Both the position numbers and the translations under genes were made by a program. The notes below the pieces were generated by a model that was not told the DNA's origin, made no database searches, and saw only the letters and a list, made by a program, of their open reading frames with translations. From Erwinia sp. 198 (GTDB lineage: Bacteria > Pseudomonadota > Gammaproteobacteria > Enterobacterales > Enterobacteriaceae): a DNA stretch of 64,000 nucleotides. The stretch covers positions 62,001 to 126,000 of the forward strand of contig NZ_RHUM01000006.1 of assembly GCF_003937915.1 (NCBI RefSeq), given 5' to 3'. Of this stretch, positions 18,881 to 31,120 are shown in pieces. The stretch's first letter is position 1. The number at the start of each line of letters is the position of its first letter.

Positions 18881-19839
18881 TCGCTGATCCATTGGCTGCG
18901 ATGGCTGGCGACGTCCTGCGACGAATATTGCAGCGTGGTTTTCGGCAGGGTCAGCGTGTCAAAGCCTGCCGGCAGTTTGCCGGACACGGCGGGATACATC
19001 CAGTTGCCCTGTGGAATGGTCTGCTGGAAAGGCTGAGCCAGCATAAACTGCAGAAACTTCTGCGCCAGCTGCGGCTGTTTACTGGTTTTAAGCTGCCCGG
19101 CGACCTCCACCTGGAGGTAATGGCCTTCGCTAAAGTCGGCAGCGGCATACTGCGTTTTTTTCTCGGCAATCAAATGGTAAGCGGGCGAAGTGGTGTAGCT
19201 CAGCACCATGTCGGCTTCGCCTTTCAGAAACAGGCCGTAAGCCTCGCTCCAGCCTTTGGTCACGGTCACGGTTTTCTGCGCCAGCTTCTGCCAGGCGGCG
19301 GGCGCGCTATCGCCATAGACTTTCTGCATCCACAGCAGCAGGCCCAGACCCGGCGTGCTGGTACGCGGATCTTCGTAGATAATTTTCAGCGGCTGGCTGC
19401 CCTCGACCAGCTCTTTCAGGCTTTTGGGCGGGTTTTGCAGTTTAGTTTTGTCATAGACAAAGGCGAACCAGCCGTAGTCGTAGGGTACGAAAGTGCGGTT
19501 TGACCAGCCGCCCGGCACGGTGACGCTGCGCGTATCGACGCCGCTGGCGGCAAACAGCCCGGTTTTTTCCGCCGCGTCCAGCAGGTTGTTATCCAGCCCC
19601 AGCACCACGTCGGCGCGGCTGTTTTTTCCTTCCATACGCAGGCGGTTCAGCAGCGCGACGCCGTCGGGCAGAGCGACATAGCGCAGCTCGCAGCCGCAGT
19701 CGGCCTCAAAAGCCTTTTTAATGGCCGGGCCTGGCCCCCATTCGGAAGAGAAAGAGTCATAGGTATAAACCGTCAGCGCAGGTTTGGCGGCGGCCGAAAG
19801 CGAGCAGAGCAGCAACAGAGGCAGGACTTTTTTTAGCAC
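18856..19839 (-). CDS. thiB: Thiamine-binding periplasmic protein ThiB (TbpA)
   Basis: Periplasmic thiamine/TMP/TPP-binding protein, 327 residues as in E. coli. A signal peptide is visible (LLKKVLPLLLLCSLSAAAKP type, cleavage near residue 18). The mature part has the YTYDSFSSEWGPG segment that lines the thiamine site in the family. The start codon is GTG at 19839 with AAGGAA upstream. A TPP riboswitch lies in the leader, so expression should fall when TPP is plentiful. Confidence 0.95.
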   Translation of the reverse strand: MLKKVLPLLLLCSLSAAAKPALTVYTYDSFSSEWGPGPAIKKAFEADCGCELRYVALPDGVALLNRLRMEGKNSRADVVLGLDNNLLDAAEKTGLFAASGVDTRSVTVPGGWSNRTFVPYDYGWFAFVYDKTKLQNPPKSLKELVEGSQPLKIIYEDPRTSTPGLGLLLWMQKVYGDSAPAAWQKLAQKTVTVTKGWSEAYGLFLKGEADMVLSYTTSPAYHLIAEKKTQYAAADFSEGHYLQVEVAGQLKTSKQPQLAQKFLQFMLAQPFQQTIPQGNWMYPAVSGKLPAGFDTLTLPKTTLQYSSQDVASHRSQWISEWQRAVSR

Positions 19840-19890
19840 CTGGAATTCCTTGAAGGTCAGGCGACGCGCGATCTGAGCAGGTGAAGCACT

Positions 19891-19973
19891 CTCAAATCCC
19901 TACGCCGGTATTAGCCGGGTCAGGTTCGACGGGTTTATCTCAGCGTCGGCTAATGCCGCGCACCCCGTTGAGA
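19891..19973 (-). ncRNA. TPP riboswitch (THI element)
   Basis: Read on the thiB strand, the leader contains the conserved blocks CTGAGA, ACCC...GAACCTGA and TAATACCGGCGTAGGGA of the thi-box aptamer, closed by a CTCAA/TTGAG P1 stem. It lies about 50 bases before the thiB GTG, placing thiBPQ under TPP control. Confidence 0.93.
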
Positions 19974-20012
19974 ACGGCTTATTCTAATGATTTCTACAGA
20001 GTAGCGAAAGCA

Positions 20013-21674
20013 TCATAATTCGGGCGGTGCAAACCACGCGGACTTGAAGTCAAACCAGCCCAGCGTATTCATGCGTACCCCGCGCATACTGCGTTCGCCT
20101 TCCAGCAGCAGCCAGTGATGGAAAAGCGGATGAAAGTAGCAGTCGGCTGTCAGCTGCCTGCTCCAGTCGGCCAGCGGCAGCTGCTGTTCGCGCCAGCGCT
20201 GCGCGTCCTGCTGCCAGTCAATCGGCACGCAGTGTTGCAGCAGCGGGATCTCATACAGCAGGGCAAACAGGGAAAACTCAAGCGGCAGCGTAAAGTTAGC
20301 GCTGCCCAGCCAGATGTCGCTTTCCGCCTCGCCCTGATGCCAGCTGGCATAATCGACCTGCCTCGTAACCAGCGTCACCCCTTGCGCAGCCAGCAGCGGC
20401 CGGAGCAAATTAGCAATAGCCTGATGCTCAAGATGATCGCCATACCAGGTCAGCGTAAGCGAGGTCAGACCCGTCGGCTTTTCCGGCGCGTCCAGATCGC
20501 GTCGATGATGCCAGCGCGGCAGCAGCCCGTAGGCCGGAAACCAGTAGCGCTGATAGCCCGTTCCGGCATGGCTCAGCAGCGCTATCGGGTTAGCGATGGC
20601 GCTGACCCAGCGACGGATCTGCTCGTCCCGCCCCAGCGGCGAACGCTGGTCGAACAGCAGAAAATAGCAGCCTTCTTCAAGCCGGCTTTCTTCCGATTTC
20701 TCATCCAGGCTGCCGCCTTCCAGCCTGACGCCGGAATAGACCAGCTCCTCGCTGATTTCCGGCAAAACCCAGATATTGACCTCATCAAGCAGCGCGCGGT
20801 AGCCGAAATAGGCATCAAAGGCTTCGATCCTGAGCTGGCTTTGCTGATTACGCACCACGGCATAGGGCCCGGTGCCGACGGGCTGACGGCTAAAATCGGG
20901 CAGAAAAGGCCACTCTTTCGGCACGATCAGCGCGCCGACGCCCGCCAGCAGCCACGGCAGCCAGCGGTCGGGCTGGCGCAGATGAATATCCAGCGTCCAG
21001 GACGTGGAAGAGTGAATACGGGCGATATTGGCGAAAAGCGGCTGCGCTTGCGCGCGTTCCAGCGTGGCGATCACGTCTGCCATCTCCAGCTCGCGTCCGT
21101 GATGAAAATGCACCGCGGGCCGTAAATAGAAACGCCAGTGCAGCGAAGAAACCGACTGCCAGTGGTGGGCAATATCCGGCTCAATTTCCCCGTTTTCCTC
21201 ATTTATGCGCGTCAGGCCGCTGAAGATCTGCCGGGCCAGATGTGTTTCCGAACGACGCAGCGCGGTAGCGGGATTCAGGTTCAGCAGCGAACGATAATAG
21301 AGCACCCGCAGGATATGTTTTCCCTGGCGAAAGCTGCGGCCCAGATGAGAGAGCAGCATTTGCCGCACGGTATTTTTATCGCCGACCAGCTGCACCAGCT
21401 GATCGATGCGATCCTGCTCCAGCAGGTCTTTCGCGCGCTGCTGCTGAAGCGCCAGGCCCGTATAGTGAAACGTCAGCTTCGAGCGCTTGCCGCGCCCGGC
21501 CTCTGCCTGCCAGGTTAGCCAGCCCGCCTGCTGCATGGCGCCAAGCAGGTTACGCATATGGCGACGCGAGCAGCTGAGCTGGAGCGCCAGATGGTCGAGC
21601 GTGGTCTCCTGCGGCTGGCCCTCGCAGCTCTGCCAGAGCCGGATAAACTGCTGCTGTAAACGAGTTGATTGCAT
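20013..21674 (-). CDS. sgrR: Transcriptional regulator SgrR of glucose-phosphate stress
   Basis: Activator of sgrS and setA during sugar-phosphate stress; 553 residues against 551 in E. coli. The N-terminal winged helix (about 1-110; [11 protein letters not shown] recognition region) is followed by a solute-binding-protein-like domain (about 160-550) thought to sense a small metabolite. It is divergent from sgrS and setA, as in E. coli, with the TPP riboswitch of thiB just downstream. Confidence 0.95.
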   Translation of the reverse strand: MQSTRLQQQFIRLWQSCEGQPQETTLDHLALQLSCSRRHMRNLLGAMQQAGWLTWQAEAGRGKRSKLTFHYTGLALQQQRAKDLLEQDRIDQLVQLVGDKNTVRQMLLSHLGRSFRQGKHILRVLYYRSLLNLNPATALRRSETHLARQIFSGLTRINEENGEIEPDIAHHWQSVSSLHWRFYLRPAVHFHHGRELEMADVIATLERAQAQPLFANIARIHSSTSWTLDIHLRQPDRWLPWLLAGVGALIVPKEWPFLPDFSRQPVGTGPYAVVRNQQSQLRIEAFDAYFGYRALLDEVNIWVLPEISEELVYSGVRLEGGSLDEKSEESRLEEGCYFLLFDQRSPLGRDEQIRRWVSAIANPIALLSHAGTGYQRYWFPAYGLLPRWHHRRDLDAPEKPTGLTSLTLTWYGDHLEHQAIANLLRPLLAAQGVTLVTRQVDYASWHQGEAESDIWLGSANFTLPLEFSLFALLYEIPLLQHCVPIDWQQDAQRWREQQLPLADWSRQLTADCYFHPLFHHWLLLEGERSMRGVRMNTLGWFDFKSAWFAPPEL

Positions 21675-21734
21675 AAAAGGGGAACTCTTGCTGAAAAGTC
21701 GCCTGTTTTTCTTGCCCTATATTAAGGCAATACT

Positions 21735-21848
21735 GGTTAGCGATGAAAGTGCGGGAGGCATTCTTTTGAATGGCGCGCTTTCAAGACTTTATATCTGAGT
21801 AGGGTGTGTTTTCACCAGCCAGCAGGCGTCTTGCCCGCTGGCTTTTTT
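21735..21848 (+). ncRNA. sgrS: Small RNA SgrS, without sgrT
   Basis: The 3' half is clearly SgrS: CTGAGTA, a GGTGTG...TTTTCACC hairpin, and a GC-rich terminator stem at 21818-21842 followed by six T residues, in the order of the E. coli ptsG-pairing region and terminator. It lies between divergent sgrR and setA as expected. The 5' end is an estimate. No SgrT-like reading frame is present; the only ATG frames are under 12 codons. It should repress ptsG mRNA with Hfq. Confidence 0.75.
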
Positions 21849-21919
21849 CATTTCCCGTTTTCTTCTATGCTTGCTGTTTGCGCCCGCGTGCGGGCCTCTT
21901 TATTTACAAGGGATGTGGC

Positions 21920-23098
21920 ATGAAATCGTTGCTTACGCGTCAACGTCGTATTAACCCGGTTTACCTCGCCTTTATGGCCGTCTCTTTTATGGTAGGTATC
22001 GCGGGTGCGCTACAGGCACCAACGCTGAGCCTGTTTCTGACGCGCGAAGTGGGCGAGCGGCCATTCTGGGTCGGGCTGTTTTATACCGTGAACGCCATTG
22101 CCGGTATTGCGGTCAGCCTGCTGCTGGCGAAACGGTCGGACAATCGTGGCGATCGACGTATGCTGATCCTCTTTTGCTGTCTGATGGCGACAGGCAACGC
22201 GCTGCTGTTTGCCTTTAATCGTCACTATCTGACGCTGATTACCTTTGGCGTGCTGCTGTCAGCGTTGGCGAGCGTCGCCATGCCGCAAATTTTTGCGCTG
22301 GCGCGCGAGTATGCGGACAGCTCTGCGCGTGAAGTCGTGATGTTCAGTTCGGTGATGCGCGCCCAGCTTTCGCTGGCGTGGGTGATTGGCCCGCCGCTCT
22401 CTTTCGCACTGGCGTTGAACTACGGCTTTACCACCATGTTTTCCGTGGCCGCCGCGCTGTTTGTGCTCTGTATCGCGCTGATCTGGTTTGCGCTGCCTTC
22501 CGTACCCCGGGTGGAACAGTCGCCGGAGGTGGTTATCACGCAAATCAGCGCGTGGAAAAACAGAGACGTGCGGCTGCTGTTTATCGCCTCGCTGCTGATG
22601 TGGACCTGCAATACCATGTATATCATTGATATGCCGCTTTATATCAGCAGCGTACTGGGCCTGCCGGACAGGCTGGCGGGCCTGCTGATGGGCGTGGCGG
22701 CGGGCCTGGAGATCCCGGCGATGCTGCTGGCCGGGCACTATGTTAAGCGCTTCGGCAAGCGCAACATGATGCTGTTTGCCGTGGCGGCGGGCGTGCTGTT
22801 TTATCTGGGTCTGGTGCTGTTTCACTCGCGTGCGGCGCTGCTGGCGCTACAGATTTTCAACGCTATTTTTATCGGCATCATCGCCGGGATTGGGATGCTT
22901 TATTTTCAGGACCTGATGCCCGGCAGACCGGGTGCGGCCACCACGCTTTTTACCAACAGCATTTCAACCGGCGTGATCCTGGCGGGCGTGTTGCAGGGCG
23001 CACTGGCAGAAACGTTCGGCCACTATTCGGTTTACTGGGGCGCGCTGATCCTCGCCGTCGCGGCGCTGGCAATGTCGGCTAAGGTGAAGGATATTTGA
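21920..23098 (+). CDS. setA: Sugar efflux transporter SetA
   Basis: MFS sugar efflux pump for lactose, glucosides and alpha-methylglucoside, part of the sugar-phosphate stress response. The ATG at 21920 gives 392 residues, identical in length to E. coli SetA; the longer frame from 21806 would run through the sgrS terminator and is rejected. Twelve hydrophobic segments are visible, with RSDNRGDRR as the loop after helix 2. A GGGATG-type ribosome site precedes the start. It is placed downstream of sgrS and is probably partly read through from it. Confidence 0.95.
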   Translation: MKSLLTRQRRINPVYLAFMAVSFMVGIAGALQAPTLSLFLTREVGERPFWVGLFYTVNAIAGIAVSLLLAKRSDNRGDRRMLILFCCLMATGNALLFAFNRHYLTLITFGVLLSALASVAMPQIFALAREYADSSAREVVMFSSVMRAQLSLAWVIGPPLSFALALNYGFTTMFSVAAALFVLCIALIWFALPSVPRVEQSPEVVITQISAWKNRDVRLLFIASLLMWTCNTMYIIDMPLYISSVLGLPDRLAGLLMGVAAGLEIPAMLLAGHYVKRFGKRNMMLFAVAAGVLFYLGLVLFHSRAALLALQIFNAIFIGIIAGIGMLYFQDLMPGRPGAATTLFTNSISTGVILAGVLQGALAETFGHYSVYWGALILAVAALAMSAKVKDI

Positions 23099-23106
23099 GT
23101 GAAGGG

Positions 23107-23131
23107 AAGCGGCCCGCCCGGGCCGCTTTTA
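23107..23131. terminator. Terminator between setA and leuD
   Basis: A perfect stem, AAGCGGCCCG and its complement around a two-base loop, ends in TTTT on the setA strand and begins with AA on the leuD side. It can serve both convergent genes. Confidence 0.8.
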
Positions 23132-23143
23132 ACGCGGCTGGAG

Positions 23144-23749
23144 CTAACGTAAAAAGGCTGGCCGTCGCCGTTCGTACTCGCTGATGCTGGCTTCGTGCTG
23201 CAGCGTCAGGCCAATACTATCCAGCCCGTTCAGCAGGCAGTGACGACGGAAAGGATCGATGCTGAAAGCGTAACGCTTGTCGCTCGCCAGCACTTCCTGC
23301 CTGTCCAGATCCACGGTAAAGCTGACGCCCGGCTCGGCGGCGACCCGTTGAAACAGCTCATCCATCTCGGCTTCGCTTAACGTTACCAGCAGCAGCTGAT
23401 TATTAAACGCGTTATTGGCAAAAATATCGGCGAAATCGCTGCCGATAATCGCCTTGATACCGTAGTCGGTCAGCGCCCAGGGCGCATGTTCGCGCGAAGA
23501 TCCACAGCCGAAGTTCTCCCGCGTCAGCATAATGCTGGCGCCGCGAAACGCCGGTTTATTCAGGATAAAGTCCGGGTCAGGGATTTGACCTTCCGCATCC
23601 TTGTAGCGCCAGTCGTAAAACAGGTTGCGGCCAAAGCCGGTGCGCGTCACCATCTGTAAAAACTGCTTGGGGATAATGGCGTCGGTATCGACGTTGGCGG
23701 CGTCCATCGGCACCACTACGCCCGTATGCTGCGTAAATTTTTTCGCCAT
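23144..23749 (-). CDS. leuD: 3-isopropylmalate dehydratase small subunit
   Basis: Small subunit of isopropylmalate isomerase in leucine synthesis, 201 residues as in E. coli. The swivel domain has [11 protein letters not shown] near the start and [15 protein letters not shown] (about 78-92), which places the substrate-binding serine and arginine. It is the last gene of leuABCD, starting two bases after the leuC stop. Confidence 0.96.
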   Translation of the reverse strand: MAKKFTQHTGVVVPMDAANVDTDAIIPKQFLQMVTRTGFGRNLFYDWRYKDAEGQIPDPDFILNKPAFRGASIMLTRENFGCGSSREHAPWALTDYGIKAIIGSDFADIFANNAFNNQLLLVTLSEAEMDELFQRVAAEPGVSFTVDLDRQEVLASDKRYAFSIDPFRRHCLLNGLDSIGLTLQHEASISEYERRRPAFLR

Positions 23750-23751
23750 AG

Positions 23752-25155
23752 TTACTCCTGATCCAGCTCGCGGATATCGGCAAAGTGGCCGGCTACCGCC
23801 GCGGCGGCGGCCATCGCCGGGCTGAGCAGATGCGTACGTCCGCCACGGCCCTGGCGGCCTTCGAAATTACGGTTGCTGGTTGAGGCGCAGCGCTCGCCCG
23901 GACTCAGGCGATCGTTATTCATCGCCAGGCACATCGAGCAGCCGGGCAGGCGCCACTCAAAACCGGCAGCCAGGAAGATTTGATCCAGACCTTCCGCTTC
24001 GGCCTGCGCTTTGACCGGGCCGGAGCCGGGCACGACGTAAGCCTGCACGCCAGCGGCGATTTTATGGCCTTTGACCACAGAGGCCGCCGCGCGCAGATCC
24101 TCAATACGGGAATTGGTGCAGGAGCCGATAAATACTTTATCAATCCGCACGTCAGTCAGCCTGATGCCCGGCTTGAGATCCATATAGGCCAGCGCTTTTT
24201 CCGCCGAGGCGCGTTCAATGGGATCGCTGAAGCTGGCCGGATCGGGGATGACGTCATTGACGGCGATCACCTGGCCGGGATTGGTGCCCCAGGTCACCTG
24301 TGGCGCGATCTCACTGGCATTAAGCGTCACGACTTTATCAAAACGGGCGCCGCTGTCGGATTTCAGCGTTCGCCAGTAGGCGACCGCCTGCTCCCAGGCC
24401 CGATCTTTGGGCGCAAACTGGCGGCCCTTCACATAGTTAAACGTGGTTTCATCCGGCGCGACCAGGCCCGCTTTCGCGCCCAGCTCAATCGCCATATTGC
24501 ACAGCGTCATGCGGCCTTCCATGCTGAGCTGCTCCACGGCCGGGCCGCAGAACTCCACCACGTGCCCGTTGCCGCCGCCGCTGCCGGTTTTACCGATGAT
24601 CGCCAGCGCAATATCCTTGGCGGTAATACCAGGAGCAGTCTGCCCCACAACTTCGATCTTCATGGTTTTAGCGCGCGACTGCTTCAGCGTCTGCGTCGCC
24701 AGCACGTGTTCGACTTCTGAGGTGCCGATGCCAAACGCCAGCGCGCCGAAAGCGCCGTGGGTAGAAGTATGCGAATCGCCGCAGACGATGGTCATACCGG
24801 GCAGCGACATACCCTGTTCAGGCCCGATAACGTGCACAATGCCCTGAAAAGGATGCTGCAGATCGTACAGCCGCACGCCGAATTCTTCGCAGTTTTTAAT
24901 TAGCATCGACATCTGAATGCGCGCCATCTCGCCGCTGGCGTTAATATCCCGTGTTTGCGTAGAGACGTTGTGATCCATCGTGGCGAAAGTTTTACCCGGC
25001 TGGCGCACCGGGCGGCCGTGCGCGCGCAGACCGTCAAACGCCTGCGCCGAGGTCACTTCATGCACCAGATGCCTGTCGATATAGAGCAGCGGCGTCTCGT
25101 CAGGCGTTTCATACACGACATGGGCGTCAAACAGCTTCTCGTATAATGTTTTCAT
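23752..25155 (-). CDS. leuC: 3-isopropylmalate dehydratase large subunit
   Basis: Large, [4Fe-4S]-carrying subunit of isopropylmalate isomerase, which converts 2- to 3-isopropylmalate. It has 467 residues (E. coli 466). Cluster ligands lie in [11 protein letters not shown] and in [10 protein letters not shown]; the aconitase signature [16 protein letters not shown] is present. It follows leuB after two bases and precedes leuD after two, so the operon is compact. Confidence 0.97.
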   Translation of the reverse strand: MKTLYEKLFDAHVVYETPDETPLLYIDRHLVHEVTSAQAFDGLRAHGRPVRQPGKTFATMDHNVSTQTRDINASGEMARIQMSMLIKNCEEFGVRLYDLQHPFQGIVHVIGPEQGMSLPGMTIVCGDSHTSTHGAFGALAFGIGTSEVEHVLATQTLKQSRAKTMKIEVVGQTAPGITAKDIALAIIGKTGSGGGNGHVVEFCGPAVEQLSMEGRMTLCNMAIELGAKAGLVAPDETTFNYVKGRQFAPKDRAWEQAVAYWRTLKSDSGARFDKVVTLNASEIAPQVTWGTNPGQVIAVNDVIPDPASFSDPIERASAEKALAYMDLKPGIRLTDVRIDKVFIGSCTNSRIEDLRAAASVVKGHKIAAGVQAYVVPGSGPVKAQAEAEGLDQIFLAAGFEWRLPGCSMCLAMNNDRLSPGERCASTSNRNFEGRQGRGGRTHLLSPAMAAAAAVAGHFADIRELDQE

Positions 25156-25157
25156 AA

Positions 25158-27805
<2,648 letters not shown>

Positions 27806-27848
27806 CAGATAATTCCTTTCATGTTTGCATCGCTAATGCTACGAGCAT

Positions 27849-27879
27849 AAAAAAACCCGCGCAGTAGCGCGGGTTTTTT
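27849..27879 (-). terminator. leu operon attenuator
   Basis: Read on the leuA strand, AAAAACCCGCGC-(TACT)-GCGCGGG is followed by seven T residues. It lies between leuL and leuA, as expected for leucine-dependent transcription attenuation. Confidence 0.9.
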
Positions 27880-27903
27880 AGTTTGCAAGCCTGAATCAGT
27901 GAT

Positions 27904-27978
27904 TCATTCCGCCCACAAGTCTACCGCGCATAAATATGCGTTGAGTAGTAGACCAGGTAGGAGGAGGGTACGGATCAT
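27904..27978 (-). CDS. leuL: leu operon leader peptide LeuL
   Basis: Leader peptide of 24 residues with eight leucines, including two runs of three (CTC CTC CTA and CTA CTA CTC). The rare CTA codons make translation slow when charged Leu-tRNA is low, which would favour the antiterminator and leuABCD expression. An in-frame ATG 15 bases upstream (27993) gives a 29-residue version; I prefer the inner start because GAGG precedes it. The sequence differs from E. coli LeuL apart from the leucine runs. Confidence 0.85.
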   Translation of the reverse strand: MIRTLLLPGLLLNAYLCAVDLWAE

Positions 27979-28011
27979 TGAGTCAGGCCTCATAAATTTG
28001 CTGTTCCTTTA

Positions 28012-28041
28012 TTGATACTTGAAAGCGGGGGGCGATGTCAA
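28012..28041 (-). promoter_or_regulatory. leu operon promoter
   Basis: On the leu strand, a perfect -35 TTGACA and a -10 TATCAA are separated by 18 bases. They lie about 20 bases before the first possible leuL ATG, the arrangement of the E. coli leu promoter. Confidence 0.75.
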
Positions 28042-28712
28042 GGCGAGTCACAAGGTTATAATTAGCGACGGAAAATCAGCGCAGAGAAATTATTCTGGCT
28101 CAGCAAAGGCAGGCAGAACAAAAAGGCGTACGGCAGGCGGCTCAGCAGGAAATCATCGAAAAGCAAAAGAAAATCCTGGCGGATTTAAGAAAAAATAACC
28201 TTTTTATCAAAAGCTTACATACTGTTCCTTATAAATAACCTTCACCGATAATGCCCGGTTAGTTAGCGCATTCTTTTTCAGATAGATCGGGAAGCAGCAG
28301 AAAAAACCAAATCCGCCACGATGTTTGAACAGGTAAACTTTATTCAAAGAAGTTCACTCATTAATAACGAAACGATCACACTGGAAAATAAAGCGCAGTC
28401 AGCATAAACCGCTTTTTTCCTGGCGAATAGTTAGTGTAAACGTCGACGCGTTAGCGAAACAGGTAGTGCCTTAATGAGGGCTTTCATTCATCAGTCACGT
28501 GCAGGACGTTTGCCTGTCGGGTTTTCTGCGGTTATGGTAAATCTTCACTCAAAGCAAAAATAAAACGGGCATCGCCCTGTACCTGGCCGCTGAAAATATT
28601 TTTAGCGGTTGAATAAACACAGGTTTTGAACTTATCGGCAGGCAGGCGTTATTTTCTCTATAGGCACGCTAAGCACGTCGGTAGATCAGCACCTTAAAGC
28701 CTGGAGGCAAAA
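28042..28712. other. Non-coding region between leu promoter and ilvI; leuO absent
   Basis: About 670 bases with no complete gene, where leuO lies in E. coli. It is AT-richer than its flanks and must contain the ilvIH promoter and its Lrp sites, which I cannot delimit. Two open stretches with coding-like composition are present: 28062-28238 without a start codon (glutamine/lysine-rich, coiled-coil-like, ending SLHTVPYK) and 28267-28407 in another frame. Neither resembles LeuO. Confidence 0.6.
28062..28238 (+). pseudogene. Possible gene remnant, coiled-coil-like open stretch
   Basis: An open frame of 58 codons without a start codon, preceded in frame by a TAA at 28059. It encodes alternating charged and hydrophobic residues rich in Gln, Lys and Glu (QQRQAEQK, QQEIIEKQKKIL). 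A second open stretch follows at 28267-28407 in another frame (MFEQVNFIQ from the ATG at 28321). It may be debris of a lost gene or a chance frame; I do not recognise the family. Confidence 0.3.
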
Positions 28713-30434
28713 ATGGAGATGTTGTCAGGAGCCGAGATGGTGGTCCGATCGTTAATCGATCAGGGCGTAAAACATGTGTTCGGCTACCCCGGCGGGGCAG
28801 TACTGGATATTTATGACGCATTGCAAACCGTGGGCGGCATTGACCACGTGCTGGTGCGCCATGAGCAGGGCGCTGTACATATGGCCGACGGCTACGCACG
28901 CGCTACCGGCGAAACCGGCGTGGTGCTGGTCACGTCCGGACCGGGCGCCACCAATGCCATTACCGGCATTGCCACCGCTTATATGGATTCTGTTCCTATG
29001 GTCGTGCTCTCCGGGCAGGTTCCTTCCTCCCTTATTGGCTATGACGCCTTCCAGGAGTGCGATATGGTCGGTATTTCGCGGCCGATCGTTAAACACAGCT
29101 TTATGGTGAGGCAGGTTGAAGATATCCCCATCGTCGTGAAAAAAGCCTTCTGGCTGGCGGCCAGCGGGCGTCCCGGCCCGGTAGTGATCGACCTGCCAAA
29201 AGATATGATGAATCCGGCGAACAAGCTGCCGTATCAGTGGCCGGAATCGGTCAGTATGCGCTCTTACAATCCCACGACGCAGGGGCATCGGGGCCAGATC
29301 AAGCGCGCGCTGCAAAGCCTGCTGGCGGCGAAAAAACCCGTTCTCTATGCGGGCGGCGGCGTAATCAATGCCGACTGCGCTAACGAGCTGCGCGAGTTCG
29401 CTGAACGGCTCAATTTGCCGGTGACCTGCTCGCTCATGGGCCTGGGCGCTTTCCCCGGTACCCATCGCCAGTGTTTAGGCATGTTGGGGATGCACGGCAC
29501 CTATGAAGCGAATATGACGATGCACAATGCCGACGTTATTTTCGCCGTTGGCGTGCGTTTCGATGACCGCACCACCAATAATTTAATGAAGTATTGTCCG
29601 AACGCGACGGTGCTGCATATTGATATCGATCCCGCGACTATCTCCAAAACCGTGCCGGCAGATGTGCCTATCGTCGGCGATGCCCGCGATGTACTAAAGC
29701 AGATGCTGGAGATGTTAAAACAGCACAGCGAACAGGATTGTGACAGCCTGCGCGACTGGTGGCAGAGCATCGAACAGTGGCGAGCGCGTCAGTGCCTGGC
29801 GTTCGATCGCAGCAGCGAGAAAATTAAACCGCAGGCGGTGATCGAAACGATCTGGCGTCTGACCAACGGCGACGCCTACGTGACCTCTGACGTGGGGCAG
29901 CATCAGATGTTTGCCGCGCTTTATTATCCCTTTGACAAGCCGCGTCGCTGGATCAACTCGGGCGGTCTGGGCACGATGGGCTTCGGCCTGCCTGCCGCGC
30001 TGGGCGTGAAACTGGCGCTGCCGGAGGAAACCGTGGTTTGCGTCACGGGCGACGGCAGTATTCAGATGAATATTCAGGAGTTGTCGACCGCGCTGCAATA
30101 CAACCTGCCGGTACTGGTGCTGAGTCTTAACAATCGCTATCTGGGTATGGTGAAGCAGTGGCAGGATATGATTTATTCAGGCCGGCATTCGCAATCCTAT
30201 ATGGAGTCGCTGCCTGATTTTATCAGGCTGGCAGAGGCTTACGGCCATGTCGGCATCGGCATTAATCATCCGCATGAGCTGGAAGAAAAACTGAGCCAGG
30301 CGCTGGTGGAGCTGCGTAAAGGCCGTCTGGTGTTTGTAGACGTTAACGTTGACGGCAGCGAGCACGTTTACCCGATGCAGATCCGCGGCGGCGGAATGGA
30401 CGAAATGTGGCTGAGCAAAACGGAGAGGACATAA
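28713..30434 (+). CDS. ilvI: Acetolactate synthase III, catalytic subunit
   Basis: ThDP-dependent acetohydroxyacid synthase large subunit for valine, leucine and isoleucine synthesis; 573 residues (E. coli 574). The catalytic glutamate lies in [16 protein letters not shown] (about 44-59), and the ThDP/Mg motif runs GDGSIQMN to NNRYLGMV at about 448-475. A strong GGAGG precedes the ATG at 28713. It is followed after two bases by ilvH. Confidence 0.97.
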   Translation: MEMLSGAEMVVRSLIDQGVKHVFGYPGGAVLDIYDALQTVGGIDHVLVRHEQGAVHMADGYARATGETGVVLVTSGPGATNAITGIATAYMDSVPMVVLSGQVPSSLIGYDAFQECDMVGISRPIVKHSFMVRQVEDIPIVVKKAFWLAASGRPGPVVIDLPKDMMNPANKLPYQWPESVSMRSYNPTTQGHRGQIKRALQSLLAAKKPVLYAGGGVINADCANELREFAERLNLPVTCSLMGLGAFPGTHRQCLGMLGMHGTYEANMTMHNADVIFAVGVRFDDRTTNNLMKYCPNATVLHIDIDPATISKTVPADVPIVGDARDVLKQMLEMLKQHSEQDCDSLRDWWQSIEQWRARQCLAFDRSSEKIKPQAVIETIWRLTNGDAYVTSDVGQHQMFAALYYPFDKPRRWINSGGLGTMGFGLPAALGVKLALPEETVVCVTGDGSIQMNIQELSTALQYNLPVLVLSLNNRYLGMVKQWQDMIYSGRHSQSYMESLPDFIRLAEAYGHVGIGINHPHELEEKLSQALVELRKGRLVFVDVNVDGSEHVYPMQIRGGGMDEMWLSKTERT

Positions 30435-30436
30435 TT

Positions 30437-30928
30437 ATGCGTCGTGTTTTATCGGTACTGCTGGAAAACGAATCCGGCGCATTATCGCGGGTAGTGGGGC
30501 TTTTTTCTCAGCGCGGCTACAACATCGAAAGCCTGACCGTCGCGCCTACTGACGATCCGACGCTGTCGCGGATGACTATTCAGACCGTGGGCGATGAGAA
30601 GGTGCTGGAGCAGATTGAAAAGCAGCTGCACAAGCTGGTGGACGTACTGCGCGTCACGGAGCTGGGCCAGGGCGCATTTGTCGAGCGCGAGATCATGCTG
30701 GTGAAAATTCAGGCGACCGGTTACGGGCGTGAAGAGGTTAAGCGCAGCGCGGAAATCTTCCGTGGACAAATCGTTGACGTGACGCCTTCGCTTTATACGG
30801 TTCAGCTGGCGGGCACCAGCGACAAGCTGGATGCTTTTTTGAGCACCGTTCGTGAAGTGGCGGAAATCGTTGAGGTCGCACGTTCAGGCGTGGTCGGCGT
30901 TGCGCGCGGCGAGCGAATTATGCGCTGA
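30437..30928 (+). CDS. ilvH: Acetolactate synthase III, regulatory subunit
   Basis: Valine-sensitive regulatory subunit of acetolactate synthase III, 163 residues as in E. coli. An N-terminal ACT domain (about 1-76; [27 protein letters not shown]) precedes the C-terminal domain that activates IlvI. I chose the ATG at 30437, with GGAG 12 bases before, over a start ten codons upstream that lies in ilvI. Confidence 0.97.
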   Translation: MRRVLSVLLENESGALSRVVGLFSQRGYNIESLTVAPTDDPTLSRMTIQTVGDEKVLEQIEKQLHKLVDVLRVTELGQGAFVEREIMLVKIQATGYGREEVKRSAEIFRGQIVDVTPSLYTVQLAGTSDKLDAFLSTVREVAEIVEVARSGVVGVARGERIMR

Positions 30929-30958
30929 TTGCGCCACGTGATAATTGCGAAATTCTTC

Positions 30959-30985
30959 TAACCCGGCGTAATACCGGGTTTTTTT
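30959..30985 (+). terminator. ilvIH terminator
   Basis: The stem ACCCGG-(CGTAATA)-CCGGGT is followed by seven T residues, about 30 bases after the ilvH stop. Confidence 0.85.
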
Positions 30986-31120
30986 ATTTTTGCCAGAAAG
31001 CTCCCGACTGGGGCTAAAAGAGGTTGCTGGCGCAGCCGTTAGATGTAAGATTATCTTATCCTTAGCCGCGACGTGGCTATTTTTTCTGCGCCGTCATGGT
31101 GCCCGAAGCGTGGAGTTATT

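Noticed and set aside
21763-21798. Possible SgrT-like small ORF inside sgrS
   Set aside because: The ATG frame is about ten codons and shows no similarity to SgrT.
28321-28407. 28-codon ORF starting MFEQVNFIQ upstream of ilvI
   Set aside because: No ribosome-binding site, no recognised family, and the frame is open upstream of the ATG; noted only as possible debris.
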